Positions 52,232 to 62,139 of a stretch of 64,000 nucleotides of DNA are shown here, piece after piece (position 1 is the stretch's first letter; each line of letters starts with the position of its first letter). This DNA comes from Mycolicibacterium sp. CBMA 234 (GTDB lineage: Bacteria > Actinomycetota > Actinomycetes > Mycobacteriales > Mycobacteriaceae). The stretch is from NCBI RefSeq assembly GCF_009729415.1, contig NZ_MPKW01000021.1:53543-117542 (forward strand), given 5' to 3'. The translations under genes were made by a program, and so were the position numbers. The notes under the pieces are model-generated. The model was given only the letters and a program-made list of their open reading frames with translations, was not told the origin of the DNA and searched no databases.

Positions 52232-52381
52232 AGATCGTTGGGCATCGTCGACGCCGAGCAGGTACCGTTTCACAGTAAGTTCCCAGTTTTTTCCGTCTCG
52301 CTGGGAACCAACACCCGAGGCCGTACGTTGTGTGGGTGTTCGTCAGCAGACGGACCACAGCTTCAGGAGAGGAACCCGACG

Positions 52382-53224
52382 GTGCGCGAGAGCAGCAACC
52401 CGGTATTTCGTTCCCTGCCCAAGTCGCAGGGCGGATACGCGCAATTCGGTGGTGGCGCCGCCGCATACGGTGCCCAGCAGACAATGTCCCAGCCCTACAC
52501 CCAGTACCCGCCGCAGCAGGCCGGCTTCTCTCGGTCGCTGACCATTGATGACGTCGTCACCAAGACCGGCATCACGCTGGCCGTGTTGAGCGTCACTGCG
52601 GTGGTTTCGTACTTCATGGTCTCGGCCAATCTGGCACTGGCCGGGCCGCTCGCCATGATCGGCTCCATCGGTGGCCTGGTCTTGGTGCTGATCGCGTCGT
52701 TCGGCCGTAAGCAGGACAACCCGGCCATCGTGCTCAGCTACGCGGTGCTCGAGGGCATGTTCCTCGGAGCGTTCTCGTTCATCATCGCCAACCTGTACTC
52801 GGTCGGCGGGCCGTCCATGATCTTCCAGGCGGTCGTGGGCACCATCGGCGTCTTCGTCGGCATGCTCGTGGTCTACAAGACCGGCGCCATCCGGGTTACC
52901 CCGAAGTTCACCCGGATGCTGGTCGCCATGATGTTCGGCGTGGTGTTCGCGTCGCTCGCCAACCTGGTGCTCGGCATGTTCGGCGTCGGCGGTGGCGCCG
53001 GCATGGGCCTGCGCAGCGGTGGCACCATCGCGATCGTCTTCTCGCTGATCTGCATCGCGCTGGCCGCGTTCAGCTTCCTCGTCGACTTCGATGCCGCTGA
53101 CCAGATGATCCGCGCCGGTGCGCCGGAGAAGGCGGCCTGGGGCATCGCGCTCGGCCTGACCGTCACCCTGGTCTGGCTGTACGTCGAAATCCTGCGATTG
53201 CTGAGTTACTTCAACAACGACTAG
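52382..53224 (+). CDS. Bax inhibitor-1/YccA-family membrane protein (Rv1072-like)
   Basis: 280 aa from GTG at 52382, AGGAGAGGA 9-10 nt upstream. Gln/Gly/Tyr/Pro-rich cytoplasmic head (about 1-55), then seven membrane helices with the family traits FGRKQDNPAIVLSYAVLEG and SFLVDFDAADQMIRAGAPEKAAWGIALGLTVTLVWLYVEILRL-type ends. Putative cation leak channel family; role in mycobacteria unknown. Followed by a strong terminator. Confidence 0.9.
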   Translation: MRESSNPVFRSLPKSQGGYAQFGGGAAAYGAQQTMSQPYTQYPPQQAGFSRSLTIDDVVTKTGITLAVLSVTAVVSYFMVSANLALAGPLAMIGSIGGLVLVLIASFGRKQDNPAIVLSYAVLEGMFLGAFSFIIANLYSVGGPSMIFQAVVGTIGVFVGMLVVYKTGAIRVTPKFTRMLVAMMFGVVFASLANLVLGMFGVGGGAGMGLRSGGTIAIVFSLICIALAAFSFLVDFDAADQMIRAGAPEKAAWGIALGLTVTLVWLYVEILRLLSYFNND

Positions 53225-53236
53225 CTCTGGTGCGAG

Positions 53237-53270
53237 AGAAGGGGCGTCCGCTTCGGCGGGCGCCCCTTCT
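53237..53270. terminator. rho-independent-type terminator
   Basis: AGAAGGGGCGTCCGC and GCGGGCGCCCCTTCT form a 15-bp stem (one G-T wobble) with a TTCG tetraloop, between the convergent Bax-inhibitor and purT genes. Confidence 0.82.
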
Positions 53271-53291
53271 TCGTGTCAGTGTGTTCGTGGG

Positions 53292-54494
53292 TCAGATCGC
53301 GCGCGGAGTAACCCGGCTCGCGGCTTCGGCGGCGTTGCGGCGCGCGCTGTCGACGTCGTCGGCTCGGGCCAGGGCGACGCCCATCCGGCGGGTACGGAAG
53401 CTTTCGGGCTTGCCGAACAGACGAAGATCGGTGCCCGGTACTTGGAGCGCCTCGTCGACACCGTCGAAGACGATGCCCTCCGCCTCGACACCGCCGTAGA
53501 TCACCGCGCTTGCCCCCGGGCTCTTGAGCGAGGTGTCCACGGGCAGGCCGAGGATCGCCCGCGCATGCAGCTCAAATTCGCTCTGCCACTGCGTGATCAT
53601 CGTTGTCATACCGGTGTCGTGCGGCCGCGGACTGACCTCGCTGAACCACACCTGGTCGCCCTTGACGAACAACTCGACACCGAAAACGCCCTGCCCGCCG
53701 AGGCTTTCGGTGACTGCGTGCGCAATCTGCTGCGCGTTGGCCAGGGCAGCGGCAGACATCGGGTGCGGCTGCCAGCTTTCCACGTAATCACCGGCGACCT
53801 GGCGGTGTCCGATCGGTTCGCAGAACTGGGTCTCGACCTGCCCGTCAGTACCGCGGGCACGGACGGTCAAAAGCGTGATCTCGTAGTCGAAATCGACGAA
53901 GCCCTCGACGATGATCCGGGTGTTGGTCACCCGCGCCCCGCCCATGGCGTACTCCCAGGCCTTCTCGACGTCTTCAGGCCCGTCGAGCTTGCTCTGGCCC
54001 TTGCCGGAGCTGCTCATCACGGGCTTGACCACGCAGGGGTAGCCGATGCCGCCCTCGATCGCGTCCTGCAACTCCTTCAGCGAATCGCAGAACCTGTAGG
54101 GGCTGGTCGGCACCCCGAGCTCCTCCGCGGCCAGCCGGCGGATGCCCTCGCGGTCCATAGTCAGGCGGGCGGCGCGTGCGGTTGGGATGACCCGCACCAC
54201 GCCGGCCTCCTCGAGTTCCTGGAGCGCGCCGGTGGCGATCGCCTCGATCTCGGGCATCACGATGTCGGGCCGTTCAGCCACGATCAGCGCCTTGAGCTGG
54301 TCGGGATCGGTCATCGAGATGGTCCGAGAGTGATGGGCTACCTGCTGGCCCGGGGCGTTCTCGTAGCGGTCGACGGCGATGGTCTCGACGCCCAGACGCT
54401 GCAGCGCGATCACTACTTCACGACCGAGTTCGCCTGAGCCCAGCAGCATGACGCGGGTCGAGTTCGGTGACAGTGGGGTTCCGATGGTGGTCAT
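53292..54494 (-). CDS. purT: formate-dependent phosphoribosylglycinamide formyltransferase (PurT)
   Basis: 400 aa ATP-grasp enzyme: N-terminal VMLLGSGELGREVVIALQRLG (12-32), central CVVKPVMSSSGKGQSKL nucleotide loop, DFDYEITLLTVRA, and VFGVELFVKGDQVWFSEVSPRPHDTGM with metal-binding Glu residues. Makes formyl-GAR from GAR, formate and ATP in purine synthesis. Probably transcribed alone. Confidence 0.94.
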   Translation of the reverse strand: MTTIGTPLSPNSTRVMLLGSGELGREVVIALQRLGVETIAVDRYENAPGQQVAHHSRTISMTDPDQLKALIVAERPDIVMPEIEAIATGALQELEEAGVVRVIPTARAARLTMDREGIRRLAAEELGVPTSPYRFCDSLKELQDAIEGGIGYPCVVKPVMSSSGKGQSKLDGPEDVEKAWEYAMGGARVTNTRIIVEGFVDFDYEITLLTVRARGTDGQVETQFCEPIGHRQVAGDYVESWQPHPMSAAALANAQQIAHAVTESLGGQGVFGVELFVKGDQVWFSEVSPRPHDTGMTTMITQWQSEFELHARAILGLPVDTSLKSPGASAVIYGGVEAEGIVFDGVDEALQVPGTDLRLFGKPESFRTRRMGVALARADDVDSARRNAAEAASRVTPRAI

Positions 54495-54578
54495 CGGGTC
54501 GGAAGTCTATGGGGTGTGCGGGTTTGGCCTGTGCCGAGCGTGTGGGCTTACGCGGAAAATTGGCTCGTACACAACGAA

Positions 54579-54613
54579 AACCCCCACGCTCGATGAAGCT
54601 GAGCGCGGGGGTT
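54579..54613 (-). terminator. rho-independent terminator of the thiolase gene
   Basis: On the minus strand AACCCCCGCGCTC pairs with GAGCGTGGGGGTT (one mismatch, 9-nt loop) followed by TTTCGTT. It is 15 bp past the fadA3 stop. Confidence 0.75.
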
Positions 54614-54627
54614 GACGACGAAACGAA

Positions 54628-55845
54628 CTAGCTGAGCCGCTCGATGACCATGGCCATACCCTGGCCGCCACCGACACACATGCTCTCGATGCCGAACTGC
54701 TTGTCGTGGGTCTGCAGGTTGTTGATCAGCGTCGCGGTGATGCGGGCGCCGGTCATGCCGAACGGGTGACCGAGGGCGATGGCGCCGCCCGAGACGTTCA
54801 GACGGTCCTCGTCCATGCCCAGGGCGCGGGCCGAGCCCAGCACCTGCACGGCGAAGGCCTCGTTGATCTCGTAGAGGTCGACGTCGCCGATGCTCATGTT
54901 GGCGTGGCCGAGCGCCTGCTTGACCGCGTCAACCGGGCCCAGGCCCATGATTTCCGGCGACAGGCCCGACACACCGGTCGAGACGATGCGAGCCAGCGGG
55001 GTCAGGCCCAGGGCCTTGGCCTTGGTGTCGCTCATGATGACCACGGCGGCGGCGCCGTCGTTCAGCGGGCAGGCGTTACCAGCGGTGATGGTGCCGTTCG
55101 GGCGGAACACCGGCTGCAGCTGGCTGATCTTCTCGTACGTGGTGCCGGCACGCGGGCCGTCATCCTTGGAGACGACGGTGCCGTCGGGCAGGGTGACGGG
55201 CACGATCTCGCGCTCGAAGAAGCCGGCGTTGATGGCGGCCTCGGCCTTGTTCTGCGACGCCACGCCCCAGCGGTCCTGGTCCTCGCGGGTGATGCCGGTG
55301 TGCAGCGCGACGTTCTCGCCGGTCTGGCCCATGGCGATGTAGACGTCCGGCAGCAGGCCGGCGTCGCGCGGGTCGGTCCACTCGGTGGCGCCTTCGGCCT
55401 GCTTCAGGGTGCGGGCCTGAGCGTCGGCGAACATCTCGTTCTTGCTGTTCGGGGCGCCGTCAGCGGCACCGACGCCGAAGCGGGACACGGTCTCGACACC
55501 GGCCGAGATGAAGGCGTCGCCCTCGCCGGCCTTGATGGCGTGGAACGCCATGCGGGTGGTCTGCAACGACGACGAGCAGTACCGGTTGACGGTGGTACCG
55601 GGCATGAAGTCGTAGCCCAGCTCGACGGCGACGGCGCGAGCGATGTTGTAACCGGCCTCACCGGCGGGCTGCGCGCAGCCCATCATCAGGTCGACGACGT
55701 CGCGCGGGTCCAGCGCCGGGACCTTGTCCAGCGCGGCGCGCACCATCTGGGCGGCGAGGTCGTCTGGCCGCATGGTGGCCAACGAGCCTTTGACGGCGCG
55801 TCCGATCGGGGAGCGCGCGGTGGCGACGATGACGGCTTCGGGCAT
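54628..55845 (-). CDS. fadA3: acetyl-CoA C-acetyltransferase / thiolase (FadA3-like)
   Basis: 405 aa from ATG at 55845 (GAGGAGA 8 nt upstream). Classical thiolase: nucleophile Cys90 in VNRYCSSSLQT, NEAFAVQVLGSA, His in GGAIALGHPFGMTGAR, and second Cys in MCVGGGQGMA. Cleaves 3-ketoacyl-CoA in beta-oxidation. Name follows synteny with Rv1074c. Confidence 0.93.
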   Translation of the reverse strand: MPEAVIVATARSPIGRAVKGSLATMRPDDLAAQMVRAALDKVPALDPRDVVDLMMGCAQPAGEAGYNIARAVAVELGYDFMPGTTVNRYCSSSLQTTRMAFHAIKAGEGDAFISAGVETVSRFGVGAADGAPNSKNEMFADAQARTLKQAEGATEWTDPRDAGLLPDVYIAMGQTGENVALHTGITREDQDRWGVASQNKAEAAINAGFFEREIVPVTLPDGTVVSKDDGPRAGTTYEKISQLQPVFRPNGTITAGNACPLNDGAAAVVIMSDTKAKALGLTPLARIVSTGVSGLSPEIMGLGPVDAVKQALGHANMSIGDVDLYEINEAFAVQVLGSARALGMDEDRLNVSGGAIALGHPFGMTGARITATLINNLQTHDKQFGIESMCVGGGQGMAMVIERLS

Positions 55846-55886
55846 GACGTCTCCTCTGAAGTCAAGAGTTTTACTACGTCCGCACG

Positions 55887-56855
55887 CTATCCGGTCACGG
55901 GAGCGACGATCGGCGCGGGTACGCCTGTCGTGCGCCGCCACAGCCGCGACACGCTGGTCAGGCGCGTCAGCACGGTGGCCACGTCGGCAGTCCTCGAGAC
56001 CAGCGCCGATGCCGGTGGCGAGTCAGTTGTCCACTCGCCCAACGCTTCACATAACGCCGGCAGCAGCTGCTGGGCGGCCAGGGAGTACCCGGCGGCCGAC
56101 GGATGGAACATGTCGGCGGAGAACAGCACCTCAGGTGCCTTGAGGAAGTCGGGGGCCAACAGGTCGGAGAACGGCACGGGTACGCCGCCGGAGGACCGGA
56201 CCTGGGCGGCCTGCGCCCGGGCCAGGCGCAGGCCCCGGTTGCGGGTGACGAAGCGCAACGGCTGGGGGATGGCGGCGATGGCGCCGAAGTCGGGGCAGGT
56301 GCCGACGACCACCACCGCACCGCTGGCGCACAGCCGCTGTACCGCGTTCCCGAGCCGGCGGGCTGACTGTCCGATGCCGTTGACCGCGGTGATGTCGTTG
56401 GCGCCGATCATGATGACCGCGGCGTCCGGCGGCGGGCCCGCTACGAACATGGCGTCGATCTGGCCCGATAAGCCTTTGGAAGTCGCTCCGACAATCGCCT
56501 TGGTGGACAGCCGGATTCGCTTGCCGGACTGGTGCGCCAGGCCGCGGGCGAGTAGCACTCCGGGGACTTCTTCGGCGCTGCGGCAGCCGTACCCGGTGGC
56601 GGTGGAGTCGCCGAAGACCATCAGGTGCAGGTCGAACGGCACCCCGCGCTGCCATTTTTCCGCGGGTCCGCCTCCCGGGCTGTACACACCGTCGGCTCGG
56701 GGCGGTACCTCCCATGACTTGGGAATGACGCGGCGCGCCTTGGCGGCTTGGCCGCTCAGCAGGTTTCGCGCTCCGACATATGCGGAGCCCGTCGAGGCCA
56801 GGGTCGCTGCGGTCGCCAGCGCGATAGTCGTTCGGCGCCGTGCACGTATGCCCAC
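55887..56855 (-). CDS. SGNH/GDSL hydrolase, exported (Rv1075c-like)
   Basis: 322 aa. N-terminal signal or anchor (about 8-27). Block I VFGDSTATGYG with Ser84, block III GANDIT, block V DMFHPSAAGY with Asp and His: a complete SGNH esterase set. Expected outside the cytoplasm; Rv1075c is described as an esterase. Divergent from lipU across a 206-bp AT-richer promoter region. Confidence 0.9.
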   Translation of the reverse strand: MGIRARRRTTIALATAATLASTGSAYVGARNLLSGQAAKARRVIPKSWEVPPRADGVYSPGGGPAEKWQRGVPFDLHLMVFGDSTATGYGCRSAEEVPGVLLARGLAHQSGKRIRLSTKAIVGATSKGLSGQIDAMFVAGPPPDAAVIMIGANDITAVNGIGQSARRLGNAVQRLCASGAVVVVGTCPDFGAIAAIPQPLRFVTRNRGLRLARAQAAQVRSSGGVPVPFSDLLAPDFLKAPEVLFSADMFHPSAAGYSLAAQQLLPALCEALGEWTTDSPPASALVSRTADVATVLTRLTSVSRLWRRTTGVPAPIVAPVTG

Positions 56856-57061
56856 ACGATCAGTTTAGGGGCGCGGCCGAGATTCGCAGGTCGATGAACC
56901 GCGGGTGGCGCGGTCACGTAAATATATCGACTGCGGCATCAATTTGGGCACTTCAATTGTTGATCTATGTACCAGTGGCAAGCTAAGTTACGCGGGTTGT
57001 CTAAAAAGTGACGTAGCTAACGAAGTGCACCGGGAACTACAAAGGCGTAGGAGTGGTGGCG

Positions 57062-58114
57062 ATGACCGCACCGAGTAGGGTCGTCAGGACCCATAGTATT
57101 GGTATAAGTGCTGCTAAGGGGCGTAAGCCGCGGCGGTATCCGGTCAGCGATGGCGCGCCGGTAGAGATCATCGAGGACGGTCCGAGTCTCGCCGGACGGC
57201 TGATGTCGGTAGCCGCAACACTCGCGATCAAATCAACTCTGACCATCGGCAGCTACGTTCCGAAGGCCCCCTGGCCATGGGGAATGGTGGACTTCGTGGC
57301 CCGGGTCATGCGGCCCGAGCCGGGTACCATCCGCGCCACCATCGGTTTGCCGAACTGTACGGCGCAACTGGTCCGTGCCAAGGGCGTGCTCCCGGCCGAC
57401 GGCCGTCGCAGCGTCATCCTCTACATGCACGGCGGCGCGTTCCTGACCTGTGGGGTGCACACCCACAGCCGAGTGGTCGCCGCGCTGTCGAAGTACTCCG
57501 ATGCGCCGGTGCTGGTCGTCGACTACCGGATGATCCCCAAGCATTCGATCGGCGAGGCCATCGAGGACTGCCACGACGCCTACCGCTGGCTGCGCCTGAA
57601 GGGCTACGAGCCGGATCAGATTGTGCTGGCCGGAGATTCGGCCGGCGGCTATCTGTCCCTGGCATTGGCCGAGAAGCTGCAGGCAGAGGGTGAGCTGCCG
57701 GCCGCGGTCGCGACCATGTCGCCGCTGTTCGAGATCGACAACGAGGGCCGGGCTCAGCACCCGAACATGAAGTCCGACGCGATGTTCCCGGAACACGCCT
57801 TCGATGCGCTGATCGAGCTCATTGAAGACGCCGCGTCGCGGCACATTGTCGACGGCCAGCCGGAAGCGGTGTACGAGCCGCTCGATCACATCGAGCCCGG
57901 CCTGCCGCGCACTCTGATCCACGTCTCAGGCTCGGAAGTGCTGCTGAACGACGCCCGCAAGGCCGCGCACATGTTGGCTGCCTGCGGGGTGCCGGTCGAG
58001 GTGCACGTCTGGCCCGGCCAGATGCACGTGTTCCAGCTGGCTGCGCCGCTGGTCAAGGAAGCCGATCGCTCGCTGAAGCAAATTGGCGACTACATCCGCG
58101 AGGCAACCTGGTAA
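57062..58114 (+). CDS. lipU: alpha/beta-hydrolase lipase/esterase (LipU-like, HSL family)
   Basis: 350 aa from ATG at 57062 (GTG at 57053 is an alternative; AGGAG precedes both). Hormone-sensitive-lipase family: HGG oxyanion motif (YMHGGAF, 123-125), nucleophile Ser193 in GDSAGG, and C-terminal His in WPGQMHVF. No signal peptide. Hydrolyses short or medium acyl esters. The cbs gene follows 42 bp downstream. Confidence 0.9.
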   Translation: MTAPSRVVRTHSIGISAAKGRKPRRYPVSDGAPVEIIEDGPSLAGRLMSVAATLAIKSTLTIGSYVPKAPWPWGMVDFVARVMRPEPGTIRATIGLPNCTAQLVRAKGVLPADGRRSVILYMHGGAFLTCGVHTHSRVVAALSKYSDAPVLVVDYRMIPKHSIGEAIEDCHDAYRWLRLKGYEPDQIVLAGDSAGGYLSLALAEKLQAEGELPAAVATMSPLFEIDNEGRAQHPNMKSDAMFPEHAFDALIELIEDAASRHIVDGQPEAVYEPLDHIEPGLPRTLIHVSGSEVLLNDARKAAHMLAACGVPVEVHVWPGQMHVFQLAAPLVKEADRSLKQIGDYIREATW

Positions 58115-58156
58115 TCCGGTATGCGCAACTGAGGTGCGGCCTGACACGATGTACTC

Positions 58157-59551
<1,395 letters not shown>

Positions 59552-59566
59552 CAGCAGGCTGTTGAA

Positions 59567-59589
59567 AAGGCGTCGTCGCTCGACGCCTT
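59567..59589 (+). terminator. hairpin downstream of cbs
   Basis: AAGGCGTCG and CGACGCCTT form a perfect 9-bp stem with a 5-nt loop 15 bp past the cbs stop; only a short T content follows. Confidence 0.6.
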
Positions 59590-59965
59590 CACCAGAGAAC
59601 GGTGAATTGCCAACGGGGAGTGCGGCGCTGGATTCTCTCGATAGCCGCAGTTCCGATCTGTGATGCGCGCGGCGAGGGTCCCTATTGGCAATTGAATGCC
59701 AATCCGCATTTGTTTCCGCTTGCGGAATTGCGGTGGGCATTACCGCAGGTTGATCGCGGGAGGGGTGAGCTGGCGTTCGTCGCGGCGGCCTGGAGATTCG
59801 ACGGCCAACGTCAGGCACCAAACATCAAACGGGCTGTAGTGTTCATCTGACTTGTTATCCGCAATGTGCCGATAGCGCCACACAATTCGTATGTTCGTGT
59901 AGTTCGATGCAGATCACGGGCCGTGACGACAAACGTCACCACCAAACCTCTCGGAGGGACGAAGA
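59590..59965. other. intergenic region before the proline-rich gene
   Basis: AT-richer, no supported gene. An 82-codon plus-strand frame (59602-59850) lacks a ribosome site and recognisable protein features. The 3' part (about 59850-59965) probably holds the promoter of the proline-rich gene, whose GGAGGGACGAAGA box lies just before 59966. Confidence 0.45.
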
Positions 59966-61087
59966 ATGACGGACCAACCGACGGAAAACATTCCGCCGCA
60001 GGGCGAAGGATTCCCGCCGCCGCCTCCGGGCGGTCAACCGACGGAGTACATTCCGCAGCCGCCCCCGGGTGGTTTCCCGCCGCCGCCTCCGCCGCCGGGA
60101 GGTTTTCCGCCTCCGCCGCAGGGCGGTTACCCGCCGCCGCCTCCGCCGCCGGGAGGCTTTCCGCCTCCGCCGCAGGGCGGCTACCCGCCGCCTCCGCCGG
60201 GCGGTTTCCCACCGCCGCCACAAGGTGGTTTCCCGCCGCCCCAGGGCGGCTTCCCGCCTCCGCCGCAAGGTGGTTACCCGCCGCCTCCTCCGCCCGGGGG
60301 CGGCTACCCACCCCCGCCGCCGCCGCAGGGAGGCTTCGCTCCACCGCCTCCGGGGGCCTACCCGCAGCAGTTCGGCGCCGCACCGGGTGCCGGCGTGCCG
60401 TTCAATGTCGGTGACGCATTGTCGTGGGCTTGGAACAAGTTCGCGAAGAACGCGGTGCCGCTGATTGTTGCGGTGTTGGTGTACGGGGTCATCACGGCTG
60501 TCATCGGTGGCTTGGTGTTCGGCGGCGCGGTACTCGCTTCGCCGGACCGTGCGGCTCAGACCAGTGACGGCGGCATGATGTTCGCCGTTGATTTCAGCAC
60601 CGTAGGAATGGTGATCCTGCTGCTGGGCGAGCTCGTCCTGGTCGCGATCGGCGGGGTGATCTCGTCGGCGTTCTACGTGGGGCTGCTGGGCATCGCGGAC
60701 GGACAGCCGACTCAGATCGGTTCGTTCTTCAAACCGCGCCTCATCGTCCCGATGATTCTGCTGACGCTCATCGTCGGTGTGGCGGTGAACATCGGCTCGT
60801 TCCTGTGCGTGTTGCCCGGTCTGGCTATCGCGGTGTGCGTCATGTTCGCGCATGCCGCGTTGATTGATCGCAACTTGTCGGCCATCGACTCCTTGAAGGT
60901 CAGCTTCGGGATCGTCAAAGCCCATCCCGGCCAGTCGATCCTGGTCGCGCTGGTGTCGTGGCTGCTGCTGGTCGTCGGTGCGTTCTGCATCGTCGGTGCG
61001 CTCGTCACAGCTCCGCTCGCGGCGCTGATGGTTGTGTACACCTACCGTCGCCTGAGCGGTGGTCAGGTCGCGCCGCTGACGCCGTAG
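59966..61087 (+). CDS. proline-rich membrane protein (Pra-like head on a non-RDD membrane domain)
   Basis: 373 aa, strong RBS. Residues about 1-133 are a Pro/Gly/Gln/Tyr repeat tract (GGFPPPPQGGYPPPPPPP units). The rest is a membrane domain of about five or six helices with a glycine-rich first helix (VLVYGVITAVIGGLVFGGAVL) and FAHAALIDRNLSAIDSLKVSF. M. tuberculosis Pra (Rv1078) has a similar head but an RDD domain; here the RDD domains are encoded by the next two genes. Confidence 0.82.
   Translation: MTDQPTENIPPQGEGFPPPPPGGQPTEYIPQPPPGGFPPPPPPPGGFPPPPQGGYPPPPPPPGGFPPPPQGGYPPPPPGGFPPPPQGGFPPPQGGFPPPPQGGYPPPPPPGGGYPPPPPPQGGFAPPPPGAYPQQFGAAPGAGVPFNVGDALSWAWNKFAKNAVPLIVAVLVYGVITAVIGGLVFGGAVLASPDRAAQTSDGGMMFAVDFSTVGMVILLLGELVLVAIGGVISSAFYVGLLGIADGQPTQIGSFFKPRLIVPMILLTLIVGVAVNIGSFLCVLPGLAIAVCVMFAHAALIDRNLSAIDSLKVSFGIVKAHPGQSILVALVSWLLLVVGAFCIVGALVTAPLAALMVVYTYRRLSGGQVAPLTP
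60006..60366 (+). repeat. coding repeat of Pro/Gly units
   Basis: A run of imperfect in-frame repeats of about 33 and 45 bp encoding variations of GGFPPPP-QGGYPPPP. CCG-CCG-CCT tracts make it prone to slippage, so length may vary between strains. Confidence 0.85.
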
Positions 61088-61093
61088 CGTGTG

Positions 61094-61142
61094 GCCTGTT
61101 TGGGGGACGCGGCCGGAAACCTGGCGTGGCCCCCAAACAGGC
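61094..61142. terminator. hairpin between proline-rich and RDD genes
   Basis: GCCTGTTTGGGGG (61094-61106) and CCCCCAAACAGGC (61130-61142) are perfectly complementary over 13 bp, loop 23 nt. It may end or attenuate the upstream message, leaving the RDD pair on its own or reduced expression. Confidence 0.6.
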
Positions 61143-61174
61143 ACGACGGCAGCACCACATAAGGCAGGACGAGT

Positions 61175-61645
61175 TTGAACTACACATCTTGGTGGGCCCG
61201 TGTGGCGGCGAGTGTCGTCGACCGCTTCCCCCCGCTGTTCGTCGTGATCTTCTGCGGCCTGGTTGAGCGATCCCAGCGCGTGACGAAATGTCTTGTCGAT
61301 CAAGCGGATTACAGCCTCGGCCCGTACTGCGCCACCGGAAACTCGGTCTCCGGTGTGCTGATCTGGCTGGCCGGGATTGTGGTCGCGGTGTTGTTCACGG
61401 TGTGGAATCACGGTTATTTGCAGGGGACGACGGGCTCCAGCCTGGGTAAGCGGCTACTACGTTTCCGAGTGATCGACGAAAACACAGGGGAGCCCGTCGG
61501 TTTCGGCCGGTCGGTGGTGCGGCAGGTGGCCCATCTGGCCGACGCCATCCCGGTATTCGCCGGTTACCTGTTCCCTCTGTGGGACGACAAGCGACAGACC
61601 TTGGCGGACAAGATCATGTCCACCGTCTGCGTATCTACCCGCTGA
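61175..61645 (+). CDS. RDD-family membrane protein 1
   Basis: 156 aa from a TTG start at 61175 (AGGA 8-9 nt upstream). Membrane protein of three helices with RDD landmarks: WWARVAASVVDRF at the N-terminus, WNHGYLQGTTGSSLGKRLLRFRVIDENTG, GFGRSVVRQVAHLADA and DDKRQTLADKIMSTVCV. Resembles the C-terminal half of Pra. Its stop shares a base with the next start (TGATG). Confidence 0.82.
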   Translation: MNYTSWWARVAASVVDRFPPLFVVIFCGLVERSQRVTKCLVDQADYSLGPYCATGNSVSGVLIWLAGIVVAVLFTVWNHGYLQGTTGSSLGKRLLRFRVIDENTGEPVGFGRSVVRQVAHLADAIPVFAGYLFPLWDDKRQTLADKIMSTVCVSTR

Positions 61646-62139
61646 TGACGTACGCCCCGTGGTGGCGCCGGGCGGCGGCCACCCTCATCGACCTGTTGCC
61701 GCTGCTGGTGCTGACCGCCGCCGGAGCTGCGCTGGTCTGGTTCACCCGAGACCCCCTGTGCGACACCGATACCTCGGCGTTCGACGGCGGTGCACAATGC
61801 GGCGACGGCTACTCGACACTGGGCTACGTCAGCCTGGTGGGGACCTGGCTGCTGATGGTCGGGTACCTCGTCTGGAACTTCGGCTACCGCCAGGGCCGCA
61901 CCGGCGCCAGCTTCGGTAAGACCGCCGTGCACTGCCGGGTGGTCGGCCAAAACTCGGGTGCACCAATCGGTTTCGGGAAATCGCTGGTGCGCCAGGCGGT
62001 GCACCTGGCCGACCTGTCGATCGTCGGCTATCTGTGGCCGTTCTGGGACGCCCGGAAACAGACCTTCGCCGACAAAATCATGCAGACGGTGTGCGTGATG
62101 CCGACGCCCGTACGCAGCCCGGTTAGCGGAACGCACTGA
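61645..62139 (+). CDS. RDD-family membrane protein 2
   Basis: 164 aa from ATG at 61645. Paralogue of the previous gene: WWRRAAATLIDLL, WNFGYRQGRTGASFGKTAVHCRVVG, GFGKSLVRQAVHLADLS, DARKQTFADKIMQTVCV. Luminal loop contains Cys pair (DPLCDT, AQCGDG) as in RDD1. Likely a coupled pair that works together. 3' end overlaps the acyl-CoA dehydrogenase gene by 17 bp. Confidence 0.85.
   Translation: MTYAPWWRRAAATLIDLLPLLVLTAAGAALVWFTRDPLCDTDTSAFDGGAQCGDGYSTLGYVSLVGTWLLMVGYLVWNFGYRQGRTGASFGKTAVHCRVVGQNSGAPIGFGKSLVRQAVHLADLSIVGYLWPFWDARKQTFADKIMQTVCVMPTPVRSPVSGTH

Noticed and set aside
59602..59850. 82-codon frame between cbs and the proline-rich gene
   Set aside because: No ribosome site, AT-richer DNA, no recognisable protein features.
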